NCBI RefSeq assembly: GCF_017795745.1
Contig: NZ_CP059067.1
Location: 1,054,001-1,118,000, forward strand
DNA length: 64,000 bases
DNA from: Rhizobacter sp. AJA081-3
Lineage (GTDB): Bacteria > Pseudomonadota > Gammaproteobacteria > Burkholderiales > Burkholderiaceae_C
Direction of reading: 5' to 3'
Part shown: in pieces, positions 55,058 through 64,000 of the stretch
How the letters are laid out: each line of letters opens with the position of its first letter
Numbering within the stretch: the first letter of the stretch is position 1
Program-made: the position numbers and the translations under genes
Notes under the pieces: model-generated
Database searches by the model: none
Told to the model about the DNA's origin: nothing
What the model saw: the letters and a program-made list of their open reading frames with translations, nothing else

Positions 55058-56170
55058 ATGCACCACGTGATGCGCACCTTGCTCCTGGCGGCAGCACTGC
55101 TCGGCCCGGGCATCGCGCTGGCCCAGGCGGACGCCGCAGCGGTCAAGCCTGCTGCGGCCGCCGCCGCCGACCTGCCCAAGGCCGACGAGAACAACGCCCA
55201 GCGCGCCAAGAGCCAGCCCGGCAACAATGCGCCGTTCTGGCGCGCGGTGCGCGAGTCGGGCAACCACGCGGGCGTGTCGAACCTGCCCGGGGCCGAGAAG
55301 GGCGTGCTGATCCAGCCCTTCGTGGAGTACCCCGGCTCGCGCTACACCAACGCCGGCGAAGCCTGGCGCCAGGTTCGCAACCAGTGGATCATCCCGTACG
55401 GCGGAGCGCTGCTGCTCATCGTCACGCTGGCGCTCGCGCTGTTCTACTGGCGCAAGGGCCCGCTGGGCGGCCATGTGGCCGACACCGGGCGCGTGGTCGA
55501 ACGCTTCACGCCCTTCGAGCGCAGTGCGCACTGGTCCAACGCGATCGCCTTCAGCATCCTGGCCATCTCGGGCATCGTGATGGCCTTCGGCAAGTTCTTC
55601 CTGCTGCCCGTCATCGGCGGCACGCTGTTCGGCTGGCTGACGTATGCCCTCAAGACGGCCCACAACTTCGCCGGGCCGGTGTTCGCGGTGTCGCTGGTGA
55701 TCGTCATCGTGACCTTCGTGCGCGACAACCTGCCCAAGGCCTCCGATCTGACGTGGCTGGCCAAGGGTGGCGGCATGCTGGGCGAACAGGAAGTCCCGTC
55801 GCACCGCTTCAACGCCGGAGAGAAGCTCATTTTCTGGAGCGGCGTGTTCGTCTGTGGACTGGTGTCCGTCGGCTCCGGGCTGGTGCTCGACAAACTCGTT
55901 CCCGGATTGGCCTACCTGCGCACCGACATGCAGGTGGCGCACATGATCCACGCCGTATCAGCCGTGTTGATGCTGGTGCTGTTCATCGGCCACATCTACA
56001 TGGGAACGATCGGCACGCGCGGTGCTTTCCAGGGCATGCGCACCGGCTACGTCGACGAAGCCTGGGCCAAGGAGCACCACGAACTCTGGCTCGACGACAT
56101 CCGCGCCGGCAAGATCCCCGCTCAACGCAGCACGCCGCCTGGCGCGACCGTGGCTGCTCCGCAAACCTGA
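55058..56170 (+). CDS. formate dehydrogenase, cytochrome b gamma subunit
   Basis: A 370-aa membrane protein: signal peptide (about 1-23), a periplasmic segment (24-108), then five helices. Heme-ligand His candidates are in FERSAHWSNA, KTAHNFAG, QVAHMIHAVSA and FIGHIYMG, as in FdnI-type diheme cytochrome b. It passes electrons to the quinone pool. The extra periplasmic N-terminal segment is typical of the long form. GAGGAG lies before the ATG. Confidence 0.92.
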   Translation: MHHVMRTLLLAAALLGPGIALAQADAAAVKPAAAAAADLPKADENNAQRAKSQPGNNAPFWRAVRESGNHAGVSNLPGAEKGVLIQPFVEYPGSRYTNAGEAWRQVRNQWIIPYGGALLLIVTLALALFYWRKGPLGGHVADTGRVVERFTPFERSAHWSNAIAFSILAISGIVMAFGKFFLLPVIGGTLFGWLTYALKTAHNFAGPVFAVSLVIVIVTFVRDNLPKASDLTWLAKGGGMLGEQEVPSHRFNAGEKLIFWSGVFVCGLVSVGSGLVLDKLVPGLAYLRTDMQVAHMIHAVSAVLMLVLFIGHIYMGTIGTRGAFQGMRTGYVDEAWAKEHHELWLDDIRAGKIPAQRSTPPGATVAAPQT

Positions 56171-56186
56171 CCTGCAGAGTCCGACC

Positions 56187-56540
56187 ATGCGCAAACTCCT
56201 GATCGCCGTGCTGGGTTCCGTTCTGGCGGCTTCGGCCGTGGCCAAGCTTCCGCCGCCTTCCGACGAGGCCAAGGCCAAGGCGGCCGAGGCCGCGGCGAAG
56301 ACCGCGCACGGCGGCAAGGTCGAGGCCTTCCTGCTGTGTCGCTCGATGGAAAGGGTCGCGGCCCGCTACCAGGCCGATGCCGCCAAGGCCGGCAAGACGG
56401 TCAACAAGGCCACCGAGACACCGGCCTGCGCCGACCCCGGCCCCTTCGTGCCGGCGGGCACCGCGGCGGCGCCGGCGGCCGCTCCTGCCGCGCCGGCCAA
56501 GGCGGCGGCGCCTGCCGCTGCACCGGCCAAGAAGACCTGA
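56187..56540 (+). CDS. secreted Ala/Pro-rich protein of the formate dehydrogenase operon, 117 aa
   Basis: Signal peptide MRKLLIAVLGSVLAASAVA, a folded-looking middle with two Cys (FLLCRSMERVA and TPACADPGPFVP) and a C-terminal run of PAAAP/PAK units. Unknown function. It is the last gene of the structural operon, 16 bp after gamma. Confidence 0.75.
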   Translation: MRKLLIAVLGSVLAASAVAKLPPPSDEAKAKAAEAAAKTAHGGKVEAFLLCRSMERVAARYQADAAKAGKTVNKATETPACADPGPFVPAGTAAAPAAAPAAPAKAAAPAAAPAKKT

Positions 56541-56560
56541 AAGCGGCATTCGCCGGGCCC

Positions 56561-56590
56561 GGGCCGCTGCTGCAGCGGCCCGTTCTCATT
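56561..56590 (+). terminator. hairpin after the formate dehydrogenase operon
   Basis: GGGCCGCTGC-T-GCAGCGGCCC (56561-56581) is a perfect inverted repeat that folds to an 8-bp GC stem, followed by GTTCTCATT. It lies between the operon and fdhD. The T-tract is poor, so termination may be partial. Confidence 0.5.
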
Positions 56591-56635
56591 CCGCGGCTCT
56601 CCGTGGGCCTTCCCCGCTTCCCGTAGAGTTCCGGC

Positions 56636-57475
56636 ATGACCGTCCGACTGACCCAGGCCAGCGCGCCCTTGATGCACTCGATCGAGGTGCGCGACGAGTT
56701 CGGTGCCACCCGCGAGATCGCCATCCCCGCCGAGCGCGCGCTGACGGTGTTCGTCGACAAGCGCGAACTGGTCACGCTGATGACGCTGGGCGCTGCGCCG
56801 GAGCTGCTCGTGCTGGGCTACCTGCGCAACCAGCGCCTGGTCGACAGCGTGGCCGACATCGATTCGATCACGGTGGATTGGGACGTGCAGGCCGCGGCGG
56901 TGGCCACGCGGGCCGGCATCGAGCGCTTCGACGAGAAGACGGCCAAGCGCGTGGTCACTACCGGTTGCGGCCAGGGCACGGTGTTCGGCGACCTGATGGG
57001 CGACCTCGACAGCATTTCACTGCCGCCGGCCAGCGAGGCCGCGGCGCGGCTGAGCCAGTCGAGCCTGTACGGCCTGCTCGACGCCGTGCGGCGCCAGGAG
57101 AGCACCTACAAGTCGGCCGGCTCGGTACACGGCTGCGCGCTGTTCCGACAGGACGAACTGCTGATGTTCGTGGAGGACGTCGGCCGCCACAACGCCATCG
57201 ACACCATCGCCGGCTGGATGTGGCTGAACGGCGTGGACGGCGGCGACAAGGTCTTCTACACGACGGGGCGGCTGACCAGCGAGATGGTCATCAAGTCGGC
57301 GCAGATGGGTGTGCCGATCATCGTGTCGCGCAGCGGCATCACGCAGATGGGGCACGAGATCGCGGGTAGGCTCGGGCTGTGTCTGTTCGGCCGGGCGACC
57401 AACCGGCACTTCATCTGCTACGGGGGCTTCGAGCGCTTCGAGGCCGAGCCGGAGCCGGCGCGCACCGCGCCTTGA
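56636..57475 (+). CDS. fdhD: formate dehydrogenase accessory sulfurtransferase FdhD
   Basis: A 279-aa cytosolic protein that transfers sulfur from IscS to the molybdenum cofactor before insertion into formate dehydrogenase. Blocks: EVRDEFGATREIAIPAERAL, TTGCGQGT with Cys111, SAGSVHGCALF, EDVGRHNAIDTIAGW and TTGRLTSEMVIKSA. The second Cys of the E. coli CxxC pair is Gly114 here. It ends the formate dehydrogenase island. Confidence 0.95.
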   Translation: MTVRLTQASAPLMHSIEVRDEFGATREIAIPAERALTVFVDKRELVTLMTLGAAPELLVLGYLRNQRLVDSVADIDSITVDWDVQAAAVATRAGIERFDEKTAKRVVTTGCGQGTVFGDLMGDLDSISLPPASEAAARLSQSSLYGLLDAVRRQESTYKSAGSVHGCALFRQDELLMFVEDVGRHNAIDTIAGWMWLNGVDGGDKVFYTTGRLTSEMVIKSAQMGVPIIVSRSGITQMGHEIAGRLGLCLFGRATNRHFICYGGFERFEAEPEPARTAP

Positions 57476-57481
57476 AGGGGC

Positions 57482-58009
57482 TCAGGCGATGCGGGCAAGA
57501 TCCCGCATCATCGTCGGGCCGACACGGCGCTCGATCTCGCGCAGCAGCGGTTTGCCCCAACCGAGCGCGAACAGAGCCTCCGCGGTGACGAACATCGGGC
57601 CGACCAGCAGGCCGACGATGTCATCGACGAACGCCGGCTTGCGGCCCTCATACCAGTGGCCGATGAACTGGATGATCCAGCCCACCACGAAGAAGCCGAT
57701 GCCCCAGGCCAGCCAGGCGCCGGTGCCGCTGTTGCCCACGTGGTGGGCCAGGGCGATCAGTGCGCCGACCGCCGCGGTGGTGGCCATGCCAAGCGACAGG
57801 TTGCCACGCGTCAGGTACCAGGCGGCCGCCAGCGCGAACACCACCCAGGCCGGCGACAGCGCCAGCCCGGCGAGCGCGAAAGCCGGCTTGGCCAGCAGCA
57901 CGCCGACGGCGAACACGATCATCGGCACGCCGACGAAGTGGCTCGCGATGTTGCGGCGGTCGCGGTGGTAGAGGGCGTATTGGCTCAGGAGGTCGGTCGC
58001 GGCACGCAT
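57482..58009 (-). CDS. DUF962 (Mpo1-like) membrane protein
   Basis: A 175-aa protein with four or five helices. The family start [29 protein letters not shown] and the later [27 protein letters not shown] match DUF962/Mpo1. The yeast homologue is an alpha-dioxygenase of 2-hydroxy fatty acids, with the His residues as iron ligands. GGAG lies 6 bases before the ATG at 58009. Divergent from dcd. Confidence 0.88.
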   Translation of the reverse strand: MRAATDLLSQYALYHRDRRNIASHFVGVPMIVFAVGVLLAKPAFALAGLALSPAWVVFALAAAWYLTRGNLSLGMATTAAVGALIALAHHVGNSGTGAWLAWGIGFFVVGWIIQFIGHWYEGRKPAFVDDIVGLLVGPMFVTAEALFALGWGKPLLREIERRVGPTMMRDLARIA

Positions 58010-58112
58010 GCGGTTCTCCGGGATCATTTCAGGCTCAACTGTCGCACAGCTTCGGCCGGAGGTGCGGGACGGGGTCCCTAAAATGCACGCTTCCCGACCC
58101 GGAATTGCGCAC

Positions 58113-58682
<570 letters not shown>

Positions 58683-58707
58683 GCCGCCCACCAACAGGGA
58701 GACCGCC

Positions 58708-59583
58708 ATGAAGTGGGAAGGCAACCGCGAGAGTGACAACGTCGAGGATGCGCGCTCCTCGCGGGGCGGCGGCGGCATGCGCCTGGGCGGCGGGCGCGGC
58801 ATCGGGCTGGGCACGGTGGCGATCGCCCTGGTGGCCGGCTGGATCTTCGGCATCAACCCTCTGACGGTGCTGGGCCTGCTCAGCGGCGAGGGGCCGGGGC
58901 CGCAACAGCAGTCGGCGCCGGCGGGCAAACCGCCTGCGGACGACACCATGGCGCGCTTCGTGTCGGTGGTGCTGGCCGATACCGAAGACGTCTGGCGCGC
59001 CCAGTTCCAGCAGATGGGCGCCACCTACCGCGAGCCGAAGCTGCGGCTGTTCCGCGGCTCCGAGCCCACGGCCTGCGGCCAGGGCCAGGCGGCGATGGGG
59101 CCGTTCTACTGCCCGGGCGACCAGAAGGTCTACATCGACCTCGGGTTCTACGAGACCATGCGCACGCAGCTCGGCGCGCCGGGCGATTTCGCCCAGGCCT
59201 ACGTGATCGCCCACGAGGTCGGCCACCACGTGCAGAACCTGATGGGCATCACCGCCAAGGTGGAGTCCACGCGAGGCCGTGTCAGCGAGGCACAGGGCAA
59301 CGCGCTGAGCGTGCGCCTGGAGTTGCAGGCCGACTGTTTTGCCGGCCTGTGGGCTCACCACGCCCAGAAGGCGCGGCAGATCCTCGAGCAGGGCGACCTT
59401 GAAGAAGCGCTCAATGCGGCCGGCCAGATCGGCGACGATGCCTTGCAGCGCAAGTCACGCGGCACCGTGCAGCCGGAGAGCTTCACTCACGGCAGCAGCG
59501 CGCAGCGCGTCACCTGGTTCAAGCGCGGCCTGCAGACCGGCAGCGTCCAGCAGTGCAACACCTTCGAGGCGCGCCAGCTCTGA
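58708..59583 (+). CDS. neutral zinc metallopeptidase (YpfJ family)
   Basis: A 291-aa protein: Gly/Arg-rich start ([20 protein letters not shown]), one transmembrane helix (about 33-55), then a peptidase domain with zinc motif [24 protein letters not shown], and [16 protein letters not shown] carrying a further Glu ligand. Such YpfJ/KPN_02809 proteins are membrane-anchored; substrate unknown. It follows dcd by 25 bp. Confidence 0.92.
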   Translation: MKWEGNRESDNVEDARSSRGGGGMRLGGGRGIGLGTVAIALVAGWIFGINPLTVLGLLSGEGPGPQQQSAPAGKPPADDTMARFVSVVLADTEDVWRAQFQQMGATYREPKLRLFRGSEPTACGQGQAAMGPFYCPGDQKVYIDLGFYETMRTQLGAPGDFAQAYVIAHEVGHHVQNLMGITAKVESTRGRVSEAQGNALSVRLELQADCFAGLWAHHAQKARQILEQGDLEEALNAAGQIGDDALQRKSRGTVQPESFTHGSSAQRVTWFKRGLQTGSVQQCNTFEARQL

Positions 59584-59590
59584 TCGGCTC

Positions 59591-59857
59591 TCAGCGCAGC
59601 AGCGCGATCCAGTCGCAGCGCAGCCAGCCGCGGCGGTGCAGCCGGTCGCGCCACGCGACGTAGCGGCCCGGCGCGAAGACGAGCAGCACGGCGCCCAGCG
59701 CCGCCAGATCCCACTGCAGCAGCCAGGCGGTCGGTGCGCCGACCCAGCCGACCATCCACAGCGTCAGGAGGGTGGTCCAGACATGGCCCTCCATCGGATG
59801 GTCACCCCGATGCCGGAGAAACCACTGGCGCAATTCCTGGAACTGGTCGAGGGTCAT
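59591..59857 (-). CDS. small membrane protein, 88 aa
   Basis: No family recognised. It has two helices (about 27-45 and 48-65; LLTLWMVGWVGAPTAWLL), a basic end RLHRRGWLRCDWIALLR and an acidic helix at the start. An inverted repeat GCGCATC-N14-GATGCGC (59859-59886) lies directly before the ATG and may hide the ribosome site AGGGG. It converges with the metallopeptidase gene, 7 bp apart. Confidence 0.65.
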   Translation of the reverse strand: MTLDQFQELRQWFLRHRGDHPMEGHVWTTLLTLWMVGWVGAPTAWLLQWDLAALGAVLLVFAPGRYVAWRDRLHRRGWLRCDWIALLR

Positions 59858-59952
59858 GGCGCATCCCCTGGGGGCGACGGATGCGCACAGTGTAAGTTTG
59901 GCGTCAGCCAGGCGCCAGCCCCGAATTGCGACGGAATGAACGTGGCGACGCG

Positions 59953-61098
59953 TCAGTAGCTGCCCGGCAGCAGGATCGAGCGGTCGACCTGGGTCAGCTG
60001 CGTGTGGCCGCAGAAAGCCATCGTCACGTCGAGCTCCTTGTGGATGATCTGCAGCGCCTTGGTGACGCCCGCCTCGCCCATGGCGCCCAGCCCGTAGACC
60101 ATCGCCCGGCCGATCATCGTGCCGCGCGCACCCAACGCCCAGGCCTTGAGCACGTCCTGGCCGCTGCGGATGCCGCCGTCCATCCAGACTTCGGTCTGCC
60201 GGCCCACCGCCTCGACGATCGCCGGCAGCGCCTCGATGCTGCTGGGCGCGCCGTCGAGCTGCCGGCCGCCGTGGTTGCTGACGACGATCGCGTCGGCGCC
60301 GCTGCCGACCGCCAGGCGCGCGTCTTCGACGTCCATGATGCCCTTGAGGATCAGCTTGCCGCCCCATTGCTTCTTGACCCACTCGACGTCGGCCCAGGAC
60401 AGGCGCGGGTCGAACTGCTCGTGGGTCCAGGCGGCCAGCGAACTCATGTCGCTGACACCCTTGACGTGGCCGACCAGGTTGCCGAAGGTGTGTCGCCGCG
60501 TGCCGGCCATGCCCAGGCACCAGCGCGGCTTGGTCATCAGGTTGATGATGTTGGCGATCGTCGGCCGGGGCGGGGCGGTCAGGCCGTTCTTCAGGTCCTT
60601 GTGGCGCTGGCCGATGACCTGCAGGTCCAGCGTGAGCACCATCGCGCTGCACTTCGCCACCTTGCAGCGGTCGATCATGCGCGCCATGGCATCGCGGTCG
60701 CGCATCATGTAGAGCTGGAACCAGAATGGCGCCTTCGTGCTGGCGGCGATGTCCTCGATCGAGCAGATGCTCATCGTCGACAGCGTGAACGGGATGCCGA
60801 ACTTCTCGGCCGCGCGTGCAGCCAGGATCTCGCCGTCGGCATGCTGCATGCCGGTCAGGCCGACAGGCGCGATGCACACGGGCATCTTCACGTCCTGGCC
60901 GACCATCTGCGTCGCCGTCGAGCGGTTCTCCATGTTTACCGCCACGCGCTGGCGCAGCTTGATCTTCTGGAAGTCGCTCTCGTTGGCGCGGTAGGTGGTC
61001 TCGGTCCAGGAGCCCGAGTCCGCGTAGTCGTAGAACATGCGCGGTACGCGCTTCTCGGCCAGCACGCGCAGGTCTTCGATGTTGGTGATCACGGGCAT
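59953..61098 (-). CDS. lldD: FMN-dependent alpha-hydroxy-acid dehydrogenase (L-lactate type)
   Basis: A 381-aa TIM-barrel flavoprotein. Blocks: FYDYADSGSWTETTYRAN, IAPVGLTGMQHADGE, FQLYMMRDRD, and the active-site motif SNHGGRQLDGAPSSIEALP (about 282-300) with the catalytic His. It oxidises L-lactate or a related 2-hydroxy acid and feeds electrons to the respiratory chain. It lies 70 bp after a LysR-type regulator on the same strand, which may control it. Confidence 0.88.
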   Translation of the reverse strand: MPVITNIEDLRVLAEKRVPRMFYDYADSGSWTETTYRANESDFQKIKLRQRVAVNMENRSTATQMVGQDVKMPVCIAPVGLTGMQHADGEILAARAAEKFGIPFTLSTMSICSIEDIAASTKAPFWFQLYMMRDRDAMARMIDRCKVAKCSAMVLTLDLQVIGQRHKDLKNGLTAPPRPTIANIINLMTKPRWCLGMAGTRRHTFGNLVGHVKGVSDMSSLAAWTHEQFDPRLSWADVEWVKKQWGGKLILKGIMDVEDARLAVGSGADAIVVSNHGGRQLDGAPSSIEALPAIVEAVGRQTEVWMDGGIRSGQDVLKAWALGARGTMIGRAMVYGLGAMGEAGVTKALQIIHKELDVTMAFCGHTQLTQVDRSILLPGSY

Positions 61099-61168
61099 GG
61101 TCTTGTCTCCTGTCTCGTTGTAGCCGGCGATGCTAGCGGCGCCGCGAACGCCGACCCCGGAAAGATTT

Positions 61169-62083
61169 TCAGGGCTTGCCCGAAACCAGTGCCGCCGCCG
61201 CCTGCGTGGCCAGCTCGCACTCGCCGCGCAGCCAGTCGGCGAAGGCCGCCGCCGGGCCTTGCGCCGCGTGCGGCAGCAGGTAGTAGCGGAAGGCCGGCGG
61301 CGCAGTGACGCGGAACACCGGCACCAGCGCGCCCGCTGCCAGCCAGTGCCGCGCCAGGCTGGGCCGCGCCAGCACGACGCCCTGGCCGCTGACGGCCGCT
61401 TCCAGTGTCAGACCCAGGTCGACGAGCTTGGTGCCCATCGCCGGTTCGCCCCAGTCCAGGCCGGCCGCGGCGAACCAAGGCGCCCAGGGTTCCAGCGGCG
61501 TGCGCAGCAGCGGCGCGTCGCGCAGGTCGCGCGGCTGCGTCATCGGCCGCAGGCGCTGCAGCAGCGCCGGTGCGGCCATCGGCAGCACCTGCTCGTCGAG
61601 CAGTGGCTCTCCGGCGTGCGAGGCCGGGTCGCCGTGGCGCACCTCGACGTCGGCTTCGGTCGCCGCCGCGTCGAGGTAGGGAATCGACAGCACCACCTCC
61701 AGCTCGACCTGCGGATGCGCCGCCGTGAAGCGCTCCAGCGCCGGCACCAGGATCTGCCGCGCGAAGGTGGGCGGCGCGCTCACGCGCAGACGCTCGACGC
61801 GCTGCGCCGTGCGCCGGTGCAGCGGCACCGCAGCCAGCAGGCCGAGCGCCGTGCCGACCTGCGCGAGGTACTCCTTGCCCGTGGCGGTGAGCGACAGCGC
61901 CTTCGGCCCGCGGCTGAACAAGGGCGTGCCCAGCAGGTCCTCCAGCGCGGCGATGCGCTTGCCGATCGCACTGGCCGTCACGTTCAGTTCCTCGGCGGCG
62001 CGTTCGAAGCTGCCCAGGCGCGCGGCCGCCTCGAAGGCCCTCAGGCCCTCGATCGACGGGAAGCGGATGTCCGGCGACGCCAT
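61169..62083 (-). CDS. LysR-family transcriptional regulator (GcvA-like)
   Basis: A 304-aa regulator: N-terminal winged helix (FPSIEGLRAFEAAARLGSFERA, TASAIGKRIAALEDLLGTPLF) and a C-terminal co-inducer domain (about 95-300; RLRVSAPPTFARQILVPAL). The start FPSIEGLRAFEAAAR resembles the GcvA subgroup. Likely regulates the hydroxy-acid dehydrogenase gene downstream; usual autoregulation is possible but no T-N11-A box was confirmed. Confidence 0.9.
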   Translation of the reverse strand: MASPDIRFPSIEGLRAFEAAARLGSFERAAEELNVTASAIGKRIAALEDLLGTPLFSRGPKALSLTATGKEYLAQVGTALGLLAAVPLHRRTAQRVERLRVSAPPTFARQILVPALERFTAAHPQVELEVVLSIPYLDAAATEADVEVRHGDPASHAGEPLLDEQVLPMAAPALLQRLRPMTQPRDLRDAPLLRTPLEPWAPWFAAAGLDWGEPAMGTKLVDLGLTLEAAVSGQGVVLARPSLARHWLAAGALVPVFRVTAPPAFRYYLLPHAAQGPAAAFADWLRGECELATQAAAALVSGKP

Positions 62084-62131
62084 TGGCCGATTGTCGCCAA
62101 GCGGCGCGGCCGGTGGCCTGCGCTGCCGCAG

Positions 62132-62830
62132 TCAGCTGCGGCGGCGGCGCGGCACGAAGTTGAGCTGCCCCGTCAGCGTCAGCGGCGCGGCGGTGGACTG
62201 GACGCGCTGGATCGGCTGCTCCTGCAACTGGTCGGGGTGCCACAGCGACAGTTCGATGGCGCCATCGGGCACGTTCTCGAGCCGGGCGACGCCGTTGGCG
62301 TCGGTCTTCGCGAACCACGGCGTGGCGCTCACGTAGACCTGCCCGCGCATCGACGAATGCAGGTGGCAGCCCAGGCCGATCGGTCCTGCCTTGTCGACCT
62401 TCACGTCGACGCTGCTGGTGCCGCTCTTCTTGCGCACCGGCGGGGGCTTGTTCTGGTAGTCGTCGTCGGCGCTGCGCGGCGCCGGGGCTGACGCGTCCAG
62501 GCGCAGCTCGATGCTCTGCGCGGGCGGCGTGCTGCCCAGCGGGCCGCTGGGCATCGAGCGCACGTGGTGGTCGTAGCCGTCGCGGTTGACGAAGCGCAGC
62601 GTGCTGCCCGCGGGCACCACGGTCAGGAAGGGCTGGAACTTCAGGTCCTCCTGCGCGATGGTGGCGGTGACGCCGACGTTCGCCGGCACCGGCCGGCCTG
62701 GTGTCTCGACGAGGACGACGACATCGGGCGTCGGCTTGCCGTCCTTGTCGGTGACGGTGATCTGGACGGAGCCGGCTTGCGCGGCGAGGCTGCCGAGCGC
62801 CATGGCGGCGCCGAGGAGGATCTGCTTCAT
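62132..62830 (-). CDS. exported cupredoxin-like protein (amicyanin-type copper site)
   Basis: A 232-aa protein with signal peptide (MKQILLGAAMALGSLAAQA). Type 1 copper ligands are likely His88 or His89 in RDGYDHHVRSM, and Cys155, His158 and Met161 in GCHLHSSMRG (CxxHxxM, as in amicyanin). A 35-residue charged insert (about 112-142) sits between them. The last 50 residues look like a separate beta domain (KTDANGVARLENVPDGAIELSLWHP). It may carry electrons in the periplasm. It lies 14 bp downstream of the truncated hemoglobin gene. Confidence 0.85.
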   Translation of the reverse strand: MKQILLGAAMALGSLAAQAGSVQITVTDKDGKPTPDVVVLVETPGRPVPANVGVTATIAQEDLKFQPFLTVVPAGSTLRFVNRDGYDHHVRSMPSGPLGSTPPAQSIELRLDASAPAPRSADDDYQNKPPPVRKKSGTSSVDVKVDKAGPIGLGCHLHSSMRGQVYVSATPWFAKTDANGVARLENVPDGAIELSLWHPDQLQEQPIQRVQSTAAPLTLTGQLNFVPRRRRS

Positions 62831-62844
62831 GCCGTCACGTCCCT

Positions 62845-63294
62845 TCAGGGTGTGTTGATGATCTGGCGGTGCATCGGCGCCAGCTTTGCGAGCAGGCGAT
62901 TCTGCGCGACGAACGGGATGCCCTGCGCATCCATCGTGTCCTGCAGCACTTCCACGAGCGCATTGAAGTCGCCGCGCGTGACGTCCATGCCGTCGTGGGC
63001 CTTCTTCATGTCGGGGCCGTCGCGGCGGCAGGGGCCGCCGGACACCTCGCAGATCTGCAGGACGAGTTGCTCCTTCACGTGCTGCTGGTCCGAATCCTTG
63101 AAGAAGGGGCGCATGCGCGCATCGGCGAGCAGCCGCTCCATGAAACGGTCCATCAGCGTGGTCAGGCCGCCCTTGCCGCCGAGCGCCTGGTAGAGGCTGT
63201 CGTCGGCCGTGCGCTGCGGGGCGGTCTGGGCGAAGGCGCCGGCGCTGGCAAACAACGCAGCGGCCAGGGCGAGGTGGCGAAACATGGAGTTCAT
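62845..63294 (-). CDS. exported truncated hemoglobin (group 1)
   Basis: A 149-aa protein with a clear signal peptide (MNSMFRHLALAAALFASAGAFA) and a 2-on-2 globin domain: SLYQALGGKGGLTTLMDRFMERLL, then ARMRPFFKD, with the proximal His in MKKAHDGM and FNALVEVLQDTMDAQGI. Truncated hemoglobins are mostly cytosolic; this one is predicted to be periplasmic. An ATG at 63309 that overlaps the upstream stop would add five residues. Likely function is O2, NO or electron handling together with the cupredoxin. Confidence 0.9.
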   Translation of the reverse strand: MNSMFRHLALAAALFASAGAFAQTAPQRTADDSLYQALGGKGGLTTLMDRFMERLLADARMRPFFKDSDQQHVKEQLVLQICEVSGGPCRRDGPDMKKAHDGMDVTRGDFNALVEVLQDTMDAQGIPFVAQNRLLAKLAPMHRQIINTP

Positions 63295-63308
63295 GCGGTG
63301 GCCTTTCA

Positions 63309-64000
63309 TCAGAAGCCGATCTGCGCCGACAGGTAGGCGCCGCGCTGGCGACGCGGCTGCACGGCCGGGGCGATACGGCCCAGATCGACCCAGGCCAGCG
63401 TGATCGACAGGTGCTTGCTCGGCGCCCACGCGAGGAACAGGTCGGACCAGTCGTCCTCCTTCAGCGCGTCGCTGCCGAGCACGGATTCGTTGAGGTTGTC
63501 GGGCTTGGCGCGGTACTCGGCGCCGAGGGCGAGGTCGCGGCGCAGCAGGTAGGCCACCGATACCTCGGGCTGGAACTTGTAGCTGCCGCCGGCGGCACCG
63601 CCGAAGCCGAGCAGGCCGTTCTGGTTGGCCTTGGTGGCGCGCAGGGTGCCGCTGACGAGCAAACCTTGCGCGAGGAACAACTTGGTGGCGCTCAAATACA
63701 GGTCGGTGCCGCTGTCCTTGGCACCCAGCGGCCCGGTGAGCGTGGGGCCGAGCGCGCCGGCGTCGGTTTTCTTGTGGAGCACGCCGACGGCGACCTGCGG
63801 CATCAGCGTGTCGCTGTCGAGCACGGCGTCGCCGGCCAGACGCAGCTTGGCGCCGACGATGTTCTGCTTGAGGTGCAGCCCCGGCAGGCCCAGCGGCGCG
63901 AGGTTGTCGCCGGCATCGAAATCCTGGCGGGCGATCGACAGTTCGGCGCGGTCGCCGAAACCGACCGCGGCGCCGTACACGCCGAGCGCGTAGTCCTGCA
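63309..64000 (-). CDS. DUF3034 family protein (partial, cut by the window end)
   Basis: The C-terminal 230 residues of an outer-membrane-like beta protein. Stretches QDYALGVYGAAVGFGDRAEL, RQDFDAGDNLAPLGLPGLHL and the closing YLSAQIGF, with its terminal Phe, fit DUF3034 and the beta-barrel C-terminal rule. The start lies beyond base 64000. It ends 14 bp before the truncated hemoglobin gene and appears to share its transcript. Function unknown; perhaps a pore. Confidence 0.75.
   Translation of the reverse strand, partial: QDYALGVYGAAVGFGDRAELSIARQDFDAGDNLAPLGLPGLHLKQNIVGAKLRLAGDAVLDSDTLMPQVAVGVLHKKTDAGALGPTLTGPLGAKDSGTDLYLSATKLFLAQGLLVSGTLRATKANQNGLLGFGGAAGGSYKFQPEVSVAYLLRRDLALGAEYRAKPDNLNESVLGSDALKEDDWSDLFLAWAPSKHLSITLAWVDLGRIAPAVQPRRQRGAYLSAQIGF

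Overview
The window is a gene-dense, very GC-rich chromosomal segment. Gene content points to a betaproteobacterium of the order Burkholderiales, probably near the Rubrivivax/Leptothrix/Piscinibacter group. Supporting families are DUF1841, DUF3460, DUF3305/DUF3306, ScpA and a Cys-type periplasmic formate dehydrogenase. The genus is an inference. I see no tRNA, rRNA, CRISPR array, transposase or prophage gene, and the window reads as core or conserved accessory chromosome.

Layout. 1-4.7 kb: the 3' end of an adenosine deaminase gene, a Fur-box-preceded gene of unknown function, two ABC-transporter binding proteins (BMP nucleoside type and family 5), a DODA-type dioxygenase and a stand-alone BLUF photoreceptor. 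4.7-7.3 kb: an orphan FtsX-like permease. 7.3-16.5 kb: a leftward chemotaxis cluster (short CheZ-like protein, CheY, CheA, three chemoreceptors, two almost identical cheW genes) with sigma-28-type promoters. 16.6-20.6 kb: a NarX/NarL-like two-component pair and a membrane GGDEF/EAL protein. 20.6-21.8 kb: DUF1841 and a TauE/SafE exporter. 21.8-28.1 kb: a nine-gene leftward zinc operon headed by a Zur-like regulator and a perfect 20-bp palindrome. 28.1-31.8 kb: KefC/KefF, a ParA-like ATPase and a MaoC hydratase. 32.1-36.6 kb: an animal-type heme peroxidase and a second two-component pair. 36.7-43.4 kb: ScpA, DUF3460, an unknown conserved protein, a CYTH-CHAD protein, MetG and the Fe-S carrier ApbC.

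43.4-57.5 kb is a formate dehydrogenase island. It holds maturation and electron-transfer genes (DUF3305, DUF3306, a polyferredoxin, a TorD-like chaperone), a two-component system, and the structural operon (Tat-tagged mini-protein, Cys-type alpha subunit, beta, lipoprotein, gamma, secreted small protein), followed by fdhD. The NtrC-type regulator has lost the GAFTGA sigma-54 contact loop. The region between it and the structural operon carries two matching CGACA-N3-TGTCG operators 35 bp apart and a sigma-70-like -35 box. The regulator therefore probably controls formate oxidation without sigma-54.

57.5-64 kb: DUF962, dCTP deaminase, a zinc metallopeptidase, a small membrane protein, an FMN alpha-hydroxy-acid dehydrogenase, a LysR regulator, and an exported trio (amicyanin-like cupredoxin, signal-peptide-bearing truncated hemoglobin, DUF3034 protein cut by the window end).

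Systems that most deserve follow-up are the zinc operon that joins ZnuABC to a ZrgA-ABC(FtsX)-DUF3299 module, the sigma-54-independent NtrC-type control of formate dehydrogenase, the miniature CheZ, and the exported hemoglobin-cupredoxin-DUF3034 cluster.
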